Assembly: GCF_000956405.1 (NCBI RefSeq)
Contig: NZ_JYIV01000029.1
Span: 124,001 to 188,000 of the forward strand
Length of the DNA stretch: 64,000 nt
Reading direction: 5' to 3'
From: Microbacterium oxydans
GTDB taxonomy: Bacteria; Actinomycetota; Actinomycetes; Actinomycetales; Microbacteriaceae
The notes under the pieces are model-generated. The model was not told the origin of the DNA. It did no database searches and worked only from the letters and a program-made list of their open reading frames with translations. Below are positions 55,682-64,000 of this stretch, in pieces; position 1 is the stretch's first letter, and every line of letters starts with the position of its first letter. The position numbers and the translations under genes are program-made.

Positions 55682-56969
55682 CGTCTCGATCTCCTTCATC
55701 CTGCGAAGCGTCGGGTTCCCCCGCCGCACGTTCCACGAACACCGTCGCGATTCCTCGCCCGCGCCCCCTCGACGCGCCACCGGTGAGCACCAGACCCTCC
55801 ACGGTCGCGGTCGCACCGGGTTGCGGAACCTGTCCCAGCGCCTTTCCGAGCAGACCGCCGATCGAGTCCACATCCTCGTCCTCGAGCTCGAGGCCGAACA
55901 GATCGCCGACATCCTCGAGCGACAGGCGAGCACTCACCCGGTACCGTCCGTGACCGAGGTCGACGAACTCCGCCGATACCTGATCGTACTCGTCGGAGAT
56001 CTCGCCGACGAGCTCCTCGATGAGGTCCTCGAGGGTCACGAGACCCGAGATCCCCCCGTGCTCATCGATCACCAGACAGACATGCACGGCGTCGCGCTTC
56101 ATCTGCTGCAGGAGGGTCTCCGCTCGCATCGACTCGGGGACGAAGGTCGCCGGCCTCGCGATCGGACGGATCGACGCCGCGCGCCACGCGCTGTCGTCGC
56201 GGTAGGCGAACTGCACGAGATCCTTGAGGTACAGCACTCCCACGACATCGTCGGCCTCGTCGTCGACGACGGGCATCCGGGAGACACCACGATTGAGGAA
56301 GAGCGACATCGCCTCATCGGTGGTCGCCGTGGCATCGACCGTCACCATCTCGGTGCGCGGCACCATCACGGCGCGCACGAACTGATCGGTGAAATCGAAG
56401 ACGGAGTGGATGAGGTCGCGGTCGTCCTCCTCGATGAGATCGTTCGACGCCGCCTCGTCGACCATGCTGAGCAGCTGATCCTCACTGGTGAACGAGCTGC
56501 GACCTGTTCCGGGGGTGACCCGGTTTCCGAGCACGACAAGACCTTGCGCGAGAGGGCCGAGGATGATGCGGAGGCCGCGCACGATCGACGCGGTACCGCG
56601 GATCATGCCCTCGGCGTGCTGACGTCCGAACGACCGCGGGCTGGCTCCCACGAGCACGAAGGTGATCGCCGTCATGAGCACGGCGGCAGCGAGCATCGCC
56701 CACCAGTTGTTCTCGATCAGGATCGTGAAGGCGACCGTCACGAGCACGGCGGCGGTGACCTCCGCGAGGACGCGGATGAACGCCACCGCGTTCACGTGGG
56801 CATCGAGGTCGGCGGCGATGCGCTCCAAGGCCCTGGCTCTGCGTCCCTCCGTCGCCATGTCGGCGAGTCCGGCACGCGAGGTGACGCCGTATGCCGCGTC
56901 GATCGCGGCCATGAGACCACCGAAGGCCACAAGCAGCACGGCGGCGATCAGGAGGAGGACAGCAGTCAT
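55674..56969 (-). CDS. CNNM/CorC-type hemolysin-family membrane protein
   Basis: A 431-residue protein with an N-terminal DUF21 (CNNM) membrane domain of three or four helices, a CBS pair (around VMVPRTEMVTVDA to VGVLYLKDLV, and VHVCLVIDEHGGISGLVTLEDLIEE) and a C-terminal CorC_HlyC domain. Homologues handle Mg2+ or Co2+ export. It overlaps ybeY by 4 nt and era by 8 nt. The C-terminal tail is acidic. Confidence 0.92.
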   Translation of the reverse strand: MTAVLLLIAAVLLVAFGGLMAAIDAAYGVTSRAGLADMATEGRRARALERIAADLDAHVNAVAFIRVLAEVTAAVLVTVAFTILIENNWWAMLAAAVLMTAITFVLVGASPRSFGRQHAEGMIRGTASIVRGLRIILGPLAQGLVVLGNRVTPGTGRSSFTSEDQLLSMVDEAASNDLIEEDDRDLIHSVFDFTDQFVRAVMVPRTEMVTVDATATTDEAMSLFLNRGVSRMPVVDDEADDVVGVLYLKDLVQFAYRDDSAWRAASIRPIARPATFVPESMRAETLLQQMKRDAVHVCLVIDEHGGISGLVTLEDLIEELVGEISDEYDQVSAEFVDLGHGRYRVSARLSLEDVGDLFGLELEDEDVDSIGGLLGKALGQVPQPGATATVEGLVLTGGASRGRGRGIATVFVERAAGEPDASQDEGDRDDD

Positions 56970-57424
56970 CGTCGGCGTTCAGCAGCCGCGAAACCCTGGA
57001 TCAGCTCCTTCTGCAGCCCGAACATCTCACGCTCCTCGTCGGGCTCGGCGTGGTCGAAGCCGAGGAGGTGCAGCAGACCGTGTGTCGTGAGCAGGATGAG
57101 CTCGTCCATCAGCGTGTGTCCCGCCGCCTGCGCCTGAGTCTCGGCCACCTGCGGGCAGAGCACGATGTCGCCGAGCAGGCCAGGGGCCGTCGGGCGGTCC
57201 TCGGTGCCGGGGCGCAGTTCATCCATCGGGAAGCTGAGCACGTCCGTGGGGCCGGGCTCGTCCATCCACTGCACGTGGAGCGCCTCCATCGCGCCTTCGT
57301 CGACCAGGACGATGGCCACCTCGGCATCTGGGCTGACGTGCAGCTGCGCGAGGTTGAAGTCGGTCAGTCGCTGCAGCACGGTCTCGTCGACATCGATGGC
57401 CGACTCGTTGTTGATCTCGATCAT
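56966..57424 (-). CDS. ybeY: rRNA maturation endoribonuclease YbeY
   Basis: A 152-residue metalloprotein active in 16S 3'-end maturation and ribosome quality control. The zinc motif HGLLHLLGFDH (H-x3-H-x5-H) is intact, and TDVLSFPMDEL and LLGDIVLCP are also typical. The ATG overlaps the phoH stop (ATGA). Confidence 0.95.
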   Translation of the reverse strand: MIEINNESAIDVDETVLQRLTDFNLAQLHVSPDAEVAIVLVDEGAMEALHVQWMDEPGPTDVLSFPMDELRPGTEDRPTAPGLLGDIVLCPQVAETQAQAAGHTLMDELILLTTHGLLHLLGFDHAEPDEEREMFGLQKELIQGFAAAERRR

Positions 57425-58533
57425 GAGAGTCCTCGTTTCGGGGCGCGATCACGCGGTCCTGGTCGTTGTGCTCCCCGGCGTTCGGCACGGTTGGCGAACT
57501 CTGCCGCCTGCTCGCGCTCGAATCGCTGCGCGGTGCGCTTCTCGTCGTACTCGCTGTATGCGTCGACGATGCGTCCGACCAGCGAGTGCCGCACGACGTC
57601 GTCGCTGGTGAGCCGGGAGAAGTGGATGTCGTCGATGCCGTCGAGCACGCGGGTGACGAGACGGAGTCCCGACGATCCCTGCGGGAGGTCGACTTGCGTG
57701 ATGTCGCCGGTCACGACCATCCGCGTGCCGAACCCGAGGCGCGTGAGGAACATCTTCATCTGCTCCGGCGTGGTGTTCTGGGCTTCGTCGAGGACGACGA
57801 ACGAGTCGTTCAGGGTGCGCCCGCGCATGTACGCGAGGGGTGCCACCTCGATCGTTCCGGTCGCCATCAGACGCGGAACGATCTCCGGGTCCATCATCTC
57901 GTTGAGCGCGTCGTACAGCGGGCGAAGGTACGGATCGATCTTGTCGGTGAGGGTGCCGGGGAGGAAACCGAGCCGCTCCCCTGCTTCGACCGCGGGACGC
58001 GTGAGGATGATCCGGGTGACCTCCTTGCGTTGGAGTGCCTGCACCGCCTTCGCCATCGCAAGGTAGGTCTTGCCGGTTCCTGCGGGACCGATGCCGAACA
58101 CGATCGTGTTCTCCTCGATCGCGTCCACATACTCCTTCTGCCCCGGAGTCTTCGGACGGATGACCTTGCCGCGCGTGGACAGGATCGCCTCTCCCAGCAC
58201 CTCGCTGGGGCGGGGTCCGCCTTCCTGCCGCAGCATGCGTGCGGAACTGGACACGTCGCTCGGGGCCAGATCCTGCCCCGCCTTCGTCATGGCGAGCAGT
58301 TCCTCGACCAGCGCCTTCGCATTCGCGACCGCCTCTGCGCTGCCGCTGAGCGTGATCTCGTTGCCCCGGACGAGCACCTGCACGTCGCGGTGTTCGCGCT
58401 CCAGCATGCGCAGCAGCCGGTCCTGCGGGCCGAGCAGCTGCACCATCGCGACGCCGTCCGCGTAGATCTTCTCGACCGCCTCGGGAGGCTGGCCGCCCAG
58501 GCTGCGCTCCCGGGGTTCGTGATTCTCAGGCAC
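57421..58533 (-). CDS. PhoH-family P-loop protein
   Basis: A 370-residue PhoH/PhoL-type ATPase often linked to RNA metabolism. A KH-like N-terminal region (LVRGNEITLSGSAEAV) is followed by the P-loop GPAGTGKTYLAMA near residue 152, the RPAVEAGERLGFLPG motif and Walker B FVVLDEAQNTTPEQMK. The last 35 residues are basic and disordered. It overlaps the HIT gene by 8 nt. Confidence 0.94.
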   Translation of the reverse strand: MPENHEPRERSLGGQPPEAVEKIYADGVAMVQLLGPQDRLLRMLEREHRDVQVLVRGNEITLSGSAEAVANAKALVEELLAMTKAGQDLAPSDVSSSARMLRQEGGPRPSEVLGEAILSTRGKVIRPKTPGQKEYVDAIEENTIVFGIGPAGTGKTYLAMAKAVQALQRKEVTRIILTRPAVEAGERLGFLPGTLTDKIDPYLRPLYDALNEMMDPEIVPRLMATGTIEVAPLAYMRGRTLNDSFVVLDEAQNTTPEQMKMFLTRLGFGTRMVVTGDITQVDLPQGSSGLRLVTRVLDGIDDIHFSRLTSDDVVRHSLVGRIVDAYSEYDEKRTAQRFEREQAAEFANRAERRGAQRPGPRDRAPKRGLS

Positions 58534-58876
58534 CGACGCTCTTCTCGGTCAATCCGCCGGCCAGCACGTGTGCGTGGACGTGGAAAACGGTCTGTCCGGC
58601 GTTCGCGCCGGTGTTGAAGACTAGACGGAAGTCGCCATCGTCCGTGTGCTCCGCCGCGAGTTCTCCCGCGAAGGCGATCATCTCGGCGAGCAGAGAGGGA
58701 TCCCCGGCCGCGACCTCGACGACGTCCCGGTACTCTGCGGACTTCGGTACCACGAGCAGGTGCACGGGCGCCTGCGGGGCGATGTCGCGCAGCGCGAACA
58801 GCCGGTCGGTCTCGCCGATGATCTCGGCAGGGATCTCCCCGTTCAGAATGCGCGTGAAGATCGAGGGTTCCGTCAT
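58526..58876 (-). CDS. HIT-family nucleotide-binding protein
   Basis: A 116-residue histidine-triad protein of the HINT type, acting on AMP-linked or phosphoramidate nucleotides. It begins with the SIFTRILNGEIPAEII motif and has HLLVVPK, and the triad HVHAHV near the C-terminus. It lies between rsmE and phoH in the conserved string. Confidence 0.94.
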   Translation of the reverse strand: MTEPSIFTRILNGEIPAEIIGETDRLFALRDIAPQAPVHLLVVPKSAEYRDVVEVAAGDPSLLAEMIAFAGELAAEHTDDGDFRLVFNTGANAGQTVFHVHAHVLAGGLTEKSVGA

Positions 58877-58942
58877 GCCGTCAAGTCTACTGACCGCAGC
58901 GTGACGGCGAGCTTGAGGCAGTCGCGTGGCGGTCAGGCGCGG

Positions 58943-59671
58943 TCACCATCGGCCGAGTGCCACCGACAGCACGGCGATCGCGGCCGGCCCTGCCGTCGAC
59001 GTCCGGAGGACCGTCTCACCGAGGAGCACGCGCTCGGCTCCCGCCTCCGTCAGACGACGCAGCTCCTCGTCCGAGATCCCGCCCTCCGGTCCCACTACGA
59101 GCACCAGGTCGCGGCCGTCCGGCTCGATCTCCGACAGTCGCACCGGTGCCGTCGGGTCGAGAAGCAGCACTCGCTGCGAACCCGCTCGTTCCGCCAGCTG
59201 GGCGGTCGTGACCGGTGCGGCCACCGAGGGAAGCCACGCGCGGTGCGCTTGCTTGGCCGCCTCACGCACGATGGTCGCCCAGCGCTCGCGACCCTTCACG
59301 GCCTTGGGACCCTCCCAGCGGGAAACACTCCGACTGGCCTGCCAGGGGACGATCTCGTCGACGCCGAGTTCGCACGCAGCCTGCACAGCGAGCTCGTCGC
59401 GGTCCCCCTTCGCGAGCGCCTGCACCAAGACGACCCGTGGCGTCGGTGCGGGGTGCTCGGTGCGCTCCGCGACACGGACCTCCACACGAGCAGGAGACAC
59501 CTCCTCGGCCACCCCGCTCAGCCACACCCCTGCGCCATCTCCGACGGTGACAGCCTCTCCGACGCGAAGGCGACGGACGACGGCCGCGTGCTTGGCCTCG
59601 GCTCCGGTCAACGACACCAGATCGTCGACTCGGGCATCCGTCGAGGACTCGACGAGGAAGTGCAGCGCCAT
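58943..59671 (-). CDS. rsmE: 16S rRNA (uracil-1498-N3)-methyltransferase RsmE
   Basis: A 242-residue SPOUT methyltransferase. It has an N-terminal PUA-like part (HAAVVRRLRVGEAVTVGDG), ALAKGDRDELAVQAACELGV, and the knotted SAM site with LVVGPEGGISDEEL and LGETVLRTSTA. The ATG at 59671 lies two bases after the dnaJ stop; the long upstream frame is antisense-like sequence within dnaJ. Confidence 0.95.
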   Translation of the reverse strand: MALHFLVESSTDARVDDLVSLTGAEAKHAAVVRRLRVGEAVTVGDGAGVWLSGVAEEVSPARVEVRVAERTEHPAPTPRVVLVQALAKGDRDELAVQAACELGVDEIVPWQASRSVSRWEGPKAVKGRERWATIVREAAKQAHRAWLPSVAAPVTTAQLAERAGSQRVLLLDPTAPVRLSEIEPDGRDLVLVVGPEGGISDEELRRLTEAGAERVLLGETVLRTSTAGPAAIAVLSVALGRW

Positions 59672-59673
59672 GA

Positions 59674-60789
59674 TCAGTGGTTGCGGAAGCGGTCGCGGAG
59701 CTTCGAGAAGAGTCCCTGCTGGAACTGCGCCAGCTGAGGCTCCGGCGACTTCGCCTTCTTCGCGAAGTCCTCGATCAGCGCTCGCTGCGCCGAGTCCAGT
59801 CGGGTCGGAGTCAGCACTTGCACGCCGACCCGCAGATCGCCGCGCTGGGTGCCGCGGAGCGGGGTGATGCCCCGGCCCTTGATCGTGAGCACATCGCCGG
59901 ACTGCACACCGGGACGGATCTCGAGATCGACCTCGCCGTCGAGTGCCTGGATCTTGGTCTCGGTACCGAGGATCGCGTCGGTCATCGACACCTCGAGCGT
60001 GGCGAGCAGGTCGTCTCCCTCGCGGCTGAACGCCGCATGCGGGTTGACGGTCACCTCGACGTAGAGGTCGCCGTTCGGTCCGCCCGCCTTGCCGACCTCG
60101 CCGGAACCGGGAAGCTGCAGGCGGAGCCCCGTCTCGACACCGGCGGGGATGTCGAGCGAGACAGTGCGACGCGAGCGCACGCGTCCCTGTCCGCCACACG
60201 TGCCACAGGGGTACGGGATGGTCGTGCCGTATCCCTCGCAGGTGCCGCAGGGCTGAGACGTGACGACGTTGCCGAGCAGGCTGCGCACCTGGCGCTGCAC
60301 GTGGCCGGAACCACCGCAGATGTCGCAGGTGACGGGCGACGTGCCCTCCTGACAGCACGAACCCTGACACGTCTCGCACAGCACCGCGGTGTCGACCTCG
60401 ATGTCACGATGCGCCCCGAACACCACGTCGCCGAGGTCGAGCGTGACCCGGACCAGGGCATCCTGGCCCCGCTCCCGACGCGAGCGCGGGCGCGCACCGC
60501 GTCCTCCACCCTGCGAAGCCCCGAAGAACGTCTCGAAGATGTCGCCGAAACCGCCGAAGCCGCCGAAGTTCCCCGCGGCGCCGTCCCCGCCGCCCATGTC
60601 GTAACGGCGGCGTGACTCGTCGTCGCTGAGCACGTCGTACGCGTGCGTGACGAGCTTGAACTTCTCCGCGGCGTCCTCCCCCGGATTCACATCCGGGTGC
60701 AGCTGCCGTGCGAGGCGTCGATACGCCTTCTTGATCTCATCGGTGGAAGCGTCTCGGGACACCCCGAGAACCTCATAGTGGTCCGCCAC
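59674..60789 (-). CDS. dnaJ: chaperone DnaJ
   Basis: A 371-residue Hsp40. The J domain has [14 protein letters not shown] with the HPD tripeptide, followed by a Gly/Phe-rich linker ([10 protein letters not shown]). The zinc domain has four CxxC units: [24 protein letters not shown] and CGTCGGQG. The first is atypical because a second Cys replaces its last Gly. The C-terminal substrate domain is complete. It lies next to hrcA and so is the DnaJ2-type copy, likely under CIRCE/HrcA control. Confidence 0.96.
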   Translation of the reverse strand: MADHYEVLGVSRDASTDEIKKAYRRLARQLHPDVNPGEDAAEKFKLVTHAYDVLSDDESRRRYDMGGGDGAAGNFGGFGGFGDIFETFFGASQGGGRGARPRSRRERGQDALVRVTLDLGDVVFGAHRDIEVDTAVLCETCQGSCCQEGTSPVTCDICGGSGHVQRQVRSLLGNVVTSQPCGTCEGYGTTIPYPCGTCGGQGRVRSRRTVSLDIPAGVETGLRLQLPGSGEVGKAGGPNGDLYVEVTVNPHAAFSREGDDLLATLEVSMTDAILGTETKIQALDGEVDLEIRPGVQSGDVLTIKGRGITPLRGTQRGDLRVGVQVLTPTRLDSAQRALIEDFAKKAKSPEPQLAQFQQGLFSKLRDRFRNH

Positions 60790-60825
60790 AATCGCCTTTC
60801 TGCGTGTGTTCTCGTGGCGACCGCG

Positions 60826-61857
60826 TCAGCGGCCGGCCTCGTCTTCGTCGAGCATCCGCGACAGGTAGCGGGCCACGGCCCGTGCTGCGGCGAGATTGCT
60901 CGGGTAGTCCATGCGCGTCGGCCCCATCACGCCGACTCGTGCCGTCCCACTGGGCGCGGCGTAGTTGCTGGCCACGATCGACGCCTCGGCGAGCCCGAAG
61001 GGGGCGTTCTCGGTGCCGATGCTGGCCGCGAGGCCGTGCTCGTCGGGAACCATCTCGCTCATCAGGCGCAGCAGGGTCACCTGTTCCTCGATGGCCTCGA
61101 GCAGCGGGTGGATGCTGCCGCGGAAGTCCTGTTCCCGACGCGCGAGGGTCGCCGCGCCTGCCATCACCAGACGTTCCTGACGGAAGCCGCCGAGCTCGTC
61201 CAGGACGACGCCGGCGAGGGTGCGCAGCACCGCTTCCTGAGGCTTCTCCTCTGCAGCGAGCAGTGTCTGCAGGCGATCCGATGCCTCGCCGATGCCCTGC
61301 CCTGTGATCAAGGAGGACAGGCGGGCACGCAACACGGCGAGATCCGACTCGTCGATGATCTCCGGCAGGACGGCGATCCGCTGCGAGACGCCACCGGCAT
61401 CGGTCACGAGGACGATCAGCAGCCGGTTCGGCGAGAGCGCGACCAGCTCGATATGCGTCACGTGCGCCCGCGCGAACGACGGGTACTGCGCGAGCGCGAC
61501 CTGACCGGTCAGCTGTGTCAGCACCCGCACCGTGCGCACCATCAGGTCGTCGAGATCGGACGGTTCGCCCAGGAACGATTCGATCGCCGAGCGCTGTGCG
61601 GAGGAGAGCGGCCGCAGCTGTGCGAGATGATTCACGAACACGCGGTAGCCCTTGTCTGTGGGAACCCGCCCCGACGAGGTGTGCGGCGCCGTGATCAGCT
61701 CTTCGTCCTCGAGCAGCGCCATGTCGTTCCGGATCGTCGCGGCCGAGACGCCGAAGGAATGCCTGTCGACGATGGATCGGCTGCCGACGGGCTCGTGGGT
61801 CTCGACGTAGTCCTGCACGATCGCGCGGAGCACCTGCAGCCCTCGCTCTGTGACCAT
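60826..61857 (-). CDS. hrcA: heat-inducible transcription repressor HrcA
   Basis: A 343-residue repressor of class I heat-shock genes. The N-terminal winged helix includes SRSIVDRHSFGVSAATIRNDMALLE split over the recognition helix, then HTSSGRVPTDKGYRVFV. GGAAGGGAAGGG lies before the ATG. A CIRCE operator sits 16 bp upstream. It is followed by dnaJ. Confidence 0.96.
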   Translation of the reverse strand: MVTERGLQVLRAIVQDYVETHEPVGSRSIVDRHSFGVSAATIRNDMALLEDEELITAPHTSSGRVPTDKGYRVFVNHLAQLRPLSSAQRSAIESFLGEPSDLDDLMVRTVRVLTQLTGQVALAQYPSFARAHVTHIELVALSPNRLLIVLVTDAGGVSQRIAVLPEIIDESDLAVLRARLSSLITGQGIGEASDRLQTLLAAEEKPQEAVLRTLAGVVLDELGGFRQERLVMAGAATLARREQDFRGSIHPLLEAIEEQVTLLRLMSEMVPDEHGLAASIGTENAPFGLAEASIVASNYAAPSGTARVGVMGPTRMDYPSNLAAARAVARYLSRMLDEDEAGR

Positions 61858-61873
61858 CGCCCTTCCCTTCCGC

Positions 61874-61904
61874 TGGCACTCGGACGTTCAGAGTGCCAAT
61901 CCTA
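61874..61904 (-). promoter_or_regulatory. CIRCE operator and -10 of hrcA-dnaJ
   Basis: Arms TGGCACTC (61874-61881) and GAGTGCCA (61891-61898) with a 9-bp spacer match the CIRCE consensus GCACTC-N9-GAGTGC. A TAGGAT -10 (61899-61904, minus strand) adjoins it, so HrcA bound here would overlap the transcription start. Confidence 0.92.
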
Positions 61905-61960
61905 CCCCGTGCAGCTCCGGGTTCTCCGTACCGTGGGCCGACGACTCTAGGATGACGCTC

Positions 61961-63379
61961 ATGACCTCCTCCCCTCAGGCCACCCTGTCGAGCGGCATCG
62001 TGCGTGGCGCCGAGGAGGCCGGGATCGTCCACTTCCTCGGCATCCCCTACGCCCTTGCCCCGTTCGGCGAGAACAGGTTCCGCGAGCCGCAACACGTCCC
62101 AGCCTGGGCTGGCGTGCGCGATGCGGTGCGGTTCGGCCCCACGCCGCCCCAGCTCCCCTACACGGGTGCCATCGGCGCGTTGCTGGGCTCGGTGCGGATC
62201 GACGGAGACGACATCCTCACGGCCAACGTCTGGGCTCCCTCCGATGCATCAGGGGCCCCTGTGCTGCTCTGGATCCACGGCGGCGCGCTCGAACGCGGCA
62301 CCGCAGCGCTTCCGCTGTACGACGGCACGGTCTTCGCACGGGCGGGAATCGTCTTCGTGTCGATCAACTACCGGCTCGGCTCCGAAGGATTCTCCGTCCT
62401 GGAGGGTGCTCCGCGGAATCTCGGGCTGCGCGATGCCGCCGCGGCCCTCGAATGGGTGCACCGTGAGGTCGCCGCTTTCGGCGGGGATCCGACCCGGATC
62501 ACGACCATGGGCGAGTCCGCCGGCGGCGCGATCGTCGCCGCGCTCCTCGCTCGGGACGACTCCCGCGCGCTGATCAGCCGCGCCATCATCGAGTCGGGGC
62601 CGCTGCAGGCGCAGACTCCGAAGAAGGCCGGGCGTGTGACGACTCGCCTCGCGAAGCTACTCGGGGTCCGGGCCGACCGCGAGTCGTTCGCCGCTCTGAC
62701 GCCCGAGCAACTGCTGGACGCACGGAAGGCTCAATCCGCGGGATCGTCTCCCCTCGGCGGTGCACCGGGGTTCCAGTTCGCGATCGACCCCGAGAGCCTC
62801 CCCCGGTCACCGCACGAGGTGCTCCGCGAGATCGACACGCCGATGCTCATCGGGAGCAACACCGACGAGTATCGGCTCTGGTTCCCGCCGGAGGTGCTGG
62901 CAGGCATCGGGGAGCTCAAGCTGCAGGCCGCACGGCTGCTCTCACGCATCCCTCGACGCGCGGTGGCCGCCTATCGGTCCGAATTCCCCGAGGCCGGGGC
63001 CGGGGAGCTCTTGGGACAGCTCATCACCGACGTGATGCTGCGTGCGCCGCTGAGCCGGGTGGCTGCCGCACGCCCGGACACGAGGCACGTCTACGAGTTC
63101 GCCTGGCCCAGCCCGGTCCGCGATCTGCGGGCGGCCCATGCGCTCGAGCTCGGGTTCGTGTTCGATCGCCTCGACGACGACGAGGCCGCGCGTCTGGCCG
63201 GTCCAGATGCTCCGCATGATCTCGCGGCCGAGATGAACGCCGCGTGGGCCGGATTCGTCACGTCGGGAGATCCGGGCTGGCCTGCCTATGGGCCTGATCG
63301 CCTGACGCGCCTGTTCGACGCGTCGAGTGCGACGGTGCCGCAGCGACGCACGGCCGGGATGGACCTGCTCCCCGGCTGA
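61961..63379 (+). CDS. type B carboxylesterase
   Basis: A 472-residue alpha/beta-hydrolase of the carboxylesterase/p-nitrobenzyl esterase family. The oxyanion region is LLWIHGGALERG, the nucleophile elbow is TMGESAGGAIV, and FLGIPYALAPFGENRFREP and EDF-type early motifs fit; the acidic and His residues lie in the second half (SNTDEYRLW, HALELGFVF). TAGGAT ends 7 nt before ATG 61961, a leaderless pattern that excludes the ATG at 61952. No signal peptide. Substrate unknown. Confidence 0.87.
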   Translation: MTSSPQATLSSGIVRGAEEAGIVHFLGIPYALAPFGENRFREPQHVPAWAGVRDAVRFGPTPPQLPYTGAIGALLGSVRIDGDDILTANVWAPSDASGAPVLLWIHGGALERGTAALPLYDGTVFARAGIVFVSINYRLGSEGFSVLEGAPRNLGLRDAAAALEWVHREVAAFGGDPTRITTMGESAGGAIVAALLARDDSRALISRAIIESGPLQAQTPKKAGRVTTRLAKLLGVRADRESFAALTPEQLLDARKAQSAGSSPLGGAPGFQFAIDPESLPRSPHEVLREIDTPMLIGSNTDEYRLWFPPEVLAGIGELKLQAARLLSRIPRRAVAAYRSEFPEAGAGELLGQLITDVMLRAPLSRVAAARPDTRHVYEFAWPSPVRDLRAAHALELGFVFDRLDDDEAARLAGPDAPHDLAAEMNAAWAGFVTSGDPGWPAYGPDRLTRLFDASSATVPQRRTAGMDLLPG

Positions 63380-63401
63380 GAGAGCGCTCGGCCGATGAGC
63401 G

Positions 63402-64000
63402 TCAGCCGGTCAGTTCGCGAACGACGGCGTCGGCGAGCAGGCGCCCGCGCAGCGTCAATTGCACACGTCCCTGGATCGCCGCGAGCGGGTCGACGAGACC
63501 GTCGGCGATGAGACCGGCGACCCTGCTCCTGTTCGCACTGGGCACATCGTCGATCGCGATCCCCTCACGGATGCGGCTGAGCAGCAGGATCCGCTCGAGC
63601 GTGCGCGACTCGTCGTCCGGACGCTCCGTTCCGGCGGCCGGCGACTCGGATGCCGCAAGGCGCTGGGCGTAGGCCGCTGGATGCTTCACGTTCCACCAAC
63701 GCAGCCCGGCGACGTGGCTGTGCGCTCCAGGACCGAAGCCCCACCAGTCGTTCCCCCGCCAGTACGCGAGGTTGTGTCGGGATCGGCGATCGGGCGTGCG
63801 TGCCCAGTTGCTCACCTCGTACCAGTCGAAGCCACCCGCAGCGAGGCGGGAGTCGGCGAGCTCGTACATGTCGGCCTGGAGATCGTCATCGGGGGTGGGC
63901 ACCTCGCCGCGGCGGATCTGACGCGCGAGCTTCGTCCCGTCTTCGATGATGAGCGCGTAGGCCGAGATGTGATCCGGCTCGAGGGCGAGGGCGGCATCGA
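63402..64000 (-). CDS. hemW: HemW-like radical SAM protein (3' part only)
   Basis: The C-terminal 199 codons of HemW (formerly HemN-like), a radical SAM heme chaperone; the N-terminal CxxxCxxC cluster lies beyond the window. Visible sequence includes DHISAYALIIEDGTKLAR, the YEVSNWARTPDRRSRHNLAYWRGNDWWGFGPGAHS region split over two turns, and the HemN C-terminal winged helix. It is the neighbour of hrcA in many actinobacteria; here a carboxylesterase has been placed between them. Confidence 0.93.
   Translation of the reverse strand, partial: DAALALEPDHISAYALIIEDGTKLARQIRRGEVPTPDDDLQADMYELADSRLAAGGFDWYEVSNWARTPDRRSRHNLAYWRGNDWWGFGPGAHSHVAGLRWWNVKHPAAYAQRLAASESPAAGTERPDDESRTLERILLLSRIREGIAIDDVPSANRSRVAGLIADGLVDPLAAIQGRVQLTLRGRLLADAVVRELTG

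Overview
The window is a 64 kb piece of a high-GC Gram-positive chromosome. Gene content and order point to an actinobacterium of the Microbacteriaceae, most likely Microbacterium: a ctaA / ctaB / tkt-tal-pgi-zwf-opcA-pgl cluster with the actinobacterial G6PDH partner OpcA, a SUF operon with a Rieske ferredoxin between sufD and sufC, a bioMN pair with a BioQ-like TetR regulator, an hrcA-dnaJ-rsmE-HIT-phoH-ybeY-corC-era string, and many genes that appear to be read from leaderless mRNAs. No prophage, insertion sequence or CRISPR array was seen. All assignments come from reading the sequence; no database search was run.

Layout. 1-5.5 kb: the start of an unidentified gene, a PdxH-like flavoenzyme, a 1055-residue LPxTG surface protein with repeated InlB-B-like modules, and an ABC-F ATPase. 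5.7-9.7 kb: a DedA protein, a histidine kinase / LuxR-type regulator pair and an acyltransferase-3 membrane enzyme. 9.7-14.2 kb: bioN-bioM facing bioQ across three tandem palindromic operators, then an MFS transporter and a MalY/PatB aminotransferase. 14.2-18.3 kb: the SUF Fe-S assembly operon. 18.5-29.5 kb: heme A synthesis, then transketolase, transaldolase, glucose-6-phosphate isomerase, G6PDH, OpcA and 6-phosphogluconolactonase in one coupled operon (NADPH and pentose supply). 29.6-36.1 kb: a DMT transporter, peptide deformylase, a lipoprotein, and a PucR regulator facing an alcohol dehydrogenase and an APC permease. 36.2-41.6 kb: tRNA-Asn, an orphan ABC ATPase and dnaG-dgt-dusB. 41.7-46.9 kb: a glutathione peroxidase, an accessory patch of atypical composition (nested inverted repeats, a 34-residue membrane peptide and a 457-residue polytopic protein of unknown function), a Tat-exported phosphoesterase behind a possible PHO box, a DsbA-like protein and a small P-loop kinase. 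46.9-51.1 kb: uppS-recO, a TRIC-type channel, and leuA behind a leucine-codon leader peptide. 51.1-54.7 kb: a lipoprotein, a quinone-reductase-like enzyme and an ECF sigma-factor operon. 54.8-64 kb: the housekeeping string ending in hrcA with a CIRCE operator, then a carboxylesterase and the 3' part of hemW.

The most informative regulatory observations are the three tandem BioQ-type operators, the leuA leader peptide with four consecutive Leu codons, a 27-bp palindrome over the PucR promoter, interleaved divergent promoters for the DMT transporter and deformylase, and a recurring TANNNT-N6/7-start-codon signature that predicts leaderless transcripts and corrects several start sites. The least explained region is 42.16-44.1 kb.
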